From: Metopolophium dirhodum
Lineage: Eukaryota > Arthropoda > Insecta > Hemiptera > Aphididae
Length of the DNA stretch: 64,000 bases
NCBI RefSeq assembly: GCF_019925205.1
Contig: NC_083560.1
Span: 63,315,266 to 63,379,265, forward strand
Reading direction: 5' to 3'
Positions 60,501 to 64,000 of this stretch are shown one piece after another. Numbering within the stretch: the first letter of the stretch is position 1; each line of letters opens with the position of its first letter. A model generated the notes under the pieces. The model did no database searches. It was not told the origin of the DNA and worked only from the letters and a program-made list of their open reading frames with translations. Position numbers and translations under genes: made by a program.

Positions 60501-63060
60501 TTACCTATGAATTAAAGAAAGAAGAAAAAATTTACATTTTTAATATATTATAATTTTGATAAATTTAAATTTGTATAATTCTTCTTTTTTTTTTACAAAA
60601 CAAGTAGGTACCCGAATAAAACGCAAAATTAACATAAATGGAATTGTTTCTGTGTCTAGAGTTTCCGCTTTAGACAGTTTTCATTGCATACGTTATATTT
60701 CTCTTAATTGAAATAAAAGTTTTACTCCAACACCAGTAGTTATTTAGATACATGCAATATTTTAAGGTTTATTTCCTTTCGTGTATAGACGGCTGTCATT
60801 CTTAATTGTATGTACAATTTTATCAAAGTTTGTGGTTCGCTTTGTTAAAAATTCATCTGTACAAAATATTTTACTCAATAGATTTTATTCTGTTTTGTAT
60901 TGACTAAAAATATACAATTATAAAACGGTTATTGTTTTACTTATTTTTAATAGATAGGTATTTAATTAGTTTTTTAGTTTAAATGAAATAAAATGATAAT
61001 TAATAAAAAAACTAATCTATTAGGTACCTAATGTATTTACATTATTGCATTAAATGTGAATGTATTTATCGTCTGATGTGTTTTATATAAAACAAATTCA
61101 AACAGAGATGGAATGAAAGAACTCTGTATAAATGTATAATACATTACGTGAAGGTTAAATTACAAAGATCCGTAAAATCCAATAATATTTATACGTTTAC
61201 CATTGCTGTTTGCAATGTATATCCTCCAAAGATTTACTATTTCTATATAACGAATCCACAAACCATAATAATCATTCAGTATTAGACCGTACTATTTTGT
61301 ATATATCCAGCTAGCATTTTCCAAAGTCAATCAGTTAAAGCCCGTCATTCGAACTTTGTCCAAGAGCCGTTGTAAAAACCGTGGTTTTACCGATGTAATT
61401 TTACCGTAACACATATAGGTATACAATACTCACATTTTTTTCTTCGATAGTCAATAAAGCTGTCTATCAGTGCAATTCCATTGTGCGCGATAGCCTTTCA
61501 ATGCCATTATTGTAATCAGATTTAACCCCGTTTCTCTTTTAGGCTCAATTATATTTTTACCTAAATGTTTTTTTTCAAATGTATTGCTTTTCCTAGAGCT
61601 TTGGCTGAGAGACACATGGAATCAATCTTAATTTCCTGATATCAACCGTAAACCATGTTACACATAGGTCTACCCAACAGCGCAAAAAAACAATCACCTA
61701 TTATTACTGAGATATTTTTAAAATTGAATTAATATCTATTCAACCAAATACATTTTATTCTTAGTTAAATTGGTCGCAACCATTTTGACTCGTGACCCTG
61801 AATATTTATCAGATTCTTTTGATAACGTGGTGTCATTCTGAAATCGTTTCAAAACTCTAAAACTTTGGCGGAATTCTTGTTACGATTTCAAAACGGGTTT
61901 GATGAAATTAAATTAATTTCACTAAAAAACAATGCTGGAAGTATAAAATGTTTGCAATTATCAAAATTATTTCGATAAGTGTTCACTGTCAATATATTTA
62001 TCCCACACAGCCTTTTTATCTAACATAAAATATGTATCCTGAACAGCAGTGCTAACTTAAAAAATAATACAATGTCTTAAGAGCATTGGATCTGTATTAA
62101 TTCAGATAGTTAGATAATGTATAGATGATTTATCATTGTATGTAGAAAAAATAGGTAATGCAAAAGTTAAAAAAAATATCATAAGCCACACAATTATTGT
62201 TCTTCAATTTACTAAGAATCTATAATAAATAGAAAATAATAACGTTTTATTTTCCCAAATGGTCGTTATCTTAAATGGTATTCATATAACACTGGTATTG
62301 ATTATCAGTTTGTCGTATTTTTACGGCACATTGTATTATTATTATTTCGTAATGGCTTTAAAGACTTATTGTAGATATACCTACAGTCAAACATTTTTCG
62401 TCAGGAAGATCATTGTGTTTCTATATTCACAATTTGCAAAGAACCATTTCCTCACAAAATAACTACCAAACTTAAAATACATTAAAATGTATTATTTATA
62501 TACAGAGTTAATGTATAATTTTTTACATAGTTAGGTGTTACACTACTATACTTAAATTATTTGAAAAAAAAAACCCTTCAGTAACAAGTAGTTTTTTTTT
62601 TTATTATTTGTATAGGGACGAAGATTACTTTAATAACTTTCAAAGAATAAATTATTTTTTATGTGTATCACAAAATACAGGTAGTTATAATAATATAAGT
62701 ATTACATTTTTACATCGAGCACAAAACCTTGAATTATTCATCATTTATAAAATTTAATTTAATTTTCTAGCTTTTTTTTCTAATATAATTATTAATATTC
62801 ACCGTTTATCTCAACGTTTTCGCGAACCGACCGCAACTAACACAATATTCGGCCCACCGTTTTTATAACTAATCGATTTTTCACCTTGAAAAATTACTGT
62901 AAATTACTCGTAAAGAAAAAAAGATATCTGCAGGATATCCACCTCGTCAACTCCTTTTCGTCCCTCCTGCCGTCACATAATAAGTTTTAATATAACATAA
63001 TTCATCGTGTGTAGAATTTTTCATGCAACATTATCTGCGTTTTTATATACATATTATTAT
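57501..63060. other. AT-rich 3' intergenic DNA, no supported gene
   Basis: ORFs are short, AT-biased and without recognisable domains. No RNA gene is recognised. A segment near 61770-61800 (GGTCGCAACC, CTCGTGACCC) faintly resembles the hAT-like fragment in intron 1. Confidence 0.7.
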
Positions 63061-63079
63061 TATTACTCTGAGAATTATA

Positions 63080-63370
63080 ATTTTATATTCCGAGCAGAGC
63101 GACGAACGCATTGGTTTTACAATAACGTGTATTTACATTATTTTGTCTTTTTTTTTTCGTTGTGTCTGTCATAACTTTTTGGCAAAAAAAATGGGTTATT
63201 TTTCAACTCTTAAAGTGATTTCTAGTGGAAAATTGGATCAAGTAGGTAACTTGAGAGGTCAAAAGTATAAATTATTACCTTCAAAATTATCAGAAAAAAT
63301 GAAAAAAGAAAATATAGAAAAACGGGAATATTTACGCATAACCAGATTTAGTCAAAATAGGTTTTGTTCT
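63080..63370 (+). repeat. Dispersed repeat, copy B
   Basis: It begins ATTCCGAGCAGAGCGACG, continues ATTGGTTTTACAAT, TTTTTCAACTC and GTGGAAAATTGGATCAAGTA, and aligns in order with copy A in intron 11. A 122-codon ORF across it looks like repeat-derived noise. Confidence 0.6.
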
Positions 63371-63699
63371 TTTACTGCAATTAAAAAATAACTGAACAAA
63401 ACTAACTGTTGAATAATGGAATGTACACCAAATATTTATTTTAGACTATTCTAAACAAGATATAATTTTCAAAATATTTTAGTATTTTTTAAACTTTTTA
63501 TAGACATTTAATTTTTTTTAGTATTTTCATGATATTATGTATGATACAATTTTTATTTGTTAGTAAATACTCGAATATCTTAAATATATAATATGATATG
63601 TGATATGCGTGATTATAGTATTACGTTTTTCATATTATGTAAAAGCAGTAAAAAAATAGTTAAGAAAAAAATAGTATATTAATATTGTATATAAATTTA

Positions 63700-63855
63700 A
63701 AAAAAAAGGTGGGCAAGTGGGTGTCGCTGTGCTGTACAGTAGATTACAAGTGGGTCACTTGTTGTAATGGGTGGTGTTAAATTTGAATTCAATGATATAA
63801 TAATAATATCATTGTATAAGAAAAACGATTCTGAGCGAAGACGGTCAGACAGCTT
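63700..63855 (+). repeat. Dispersed repeat, further fragment with a palindromic core
   Basis: It contains ATTCTGAGCGAAGACGG, the same opening word as copies A and B. Just before it lies AATGATAT and its complement ATATCATT around AATAATA (63790-63812). The GTGGGTGTCGCTGTGCTGTAC part looks like a known high-copy aphid repeat, but this is from memory and not checked. Confidence 0.5.
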
Positions 63856-64000
63856 AATATGGTATTAATAAGTATATTTAATGAAATTATTGTGACTGAA
63901 TCAGAACTCGGACGAGGATTTTGATGGATAATTATTTTATTACTATCATCATCATTATTATTATCATTTTTGTTATTGTAAAAAGAGAAAGATGTTATCA

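Noticed and set aside
63023..63391. 122-codon ORF near the right end
   Set aside because: It lies across a dispersed repeat, starts in a microsatellite and has no recognisable domain.
1..64000. tRNA, rRNA operon, CRISPR array or bacterial-type operon
   Set aside because: None was recognised by eye; the 5S-like piece in intron 11 is only a fragment.

Overview
The window comes from an AT-rich insect genome and is most likely an aphid. The composition, the many short taggtacctac-type words, the (TTAGG)n tracts and a dispersed repeat that looks like an aphid family all point that way. This is an inference from sequence style, not from a search. No bacterial or viral gene organisation is seen.

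One protein-coding gene dominates: a plus-strand gene for a nephrin / Sticks-and-stones / Hibris type cell-adhesion receptor. I could join 20 coding exons (7955 to 55697) by GT-AG junctions with matching phases at all 19 introns. The joined CDS is 3960 nt and encodes 1319 residues: a signal peptide, nine Ig-like domains (about residues 40-938), one fibronectin type III domain (about 939-1031), one transmembrane helix (about 1054-1078) and a cytoplasmic tail of about 241 residues. The tail has several tyrosine motifs, a His/Gln-rich run and a nine-proline run. The first Ig domain and the Ig + FN3 + TM order identify the family. I cannot separate sns from hbs by eye; 'sns' is used as a family label.

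Layout: 1-6990 is AT-rich 5' intergenic DNA with no supported gene. 6990-8063 is a CpG-rich promoter, 5' leader and signal-peptide exon. 8064-27889 is a 19.8-kb first intron with GC-rich islands (about 16.5-17.3 kb, 19.7-20.7 kb, 22.8-22.9 kb, 23.0-23.5 kb) that may be regulatory. 27890-53373 carries the ectodomain exons. Intron 10 holds another CpG-rich island, intron 11 a 5S-rRNA-like segment plus a dispersed repeat, and intron 15 a roughly 940-bp element with inverted ends. 53917-55697 carries the TM and tail exons. 55698 to about 57.5 kb is the probable 3' UTR with several AATAAA signals. The remainder to 64000 is AT-rich intergenic DNA ending in copies of the dispersed repeat.

Family knowledge: in flies Sns and Hbs bind Kirre/Rst on neighbouring cells to drive myoblast fusion, nephrocyte slit-diaphragm assembly and cell sorting. 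The aphid protein presumably does similar work. Points worth a second look are the seventh Ig domain, which lacks its first cysteine at the place where vertebrate nephrin has its spacer; the uniform phase-1 exon cassettes, including a skippable TM exon; a possible alternative C terminus by intron-19 retention; and the intronic islands.
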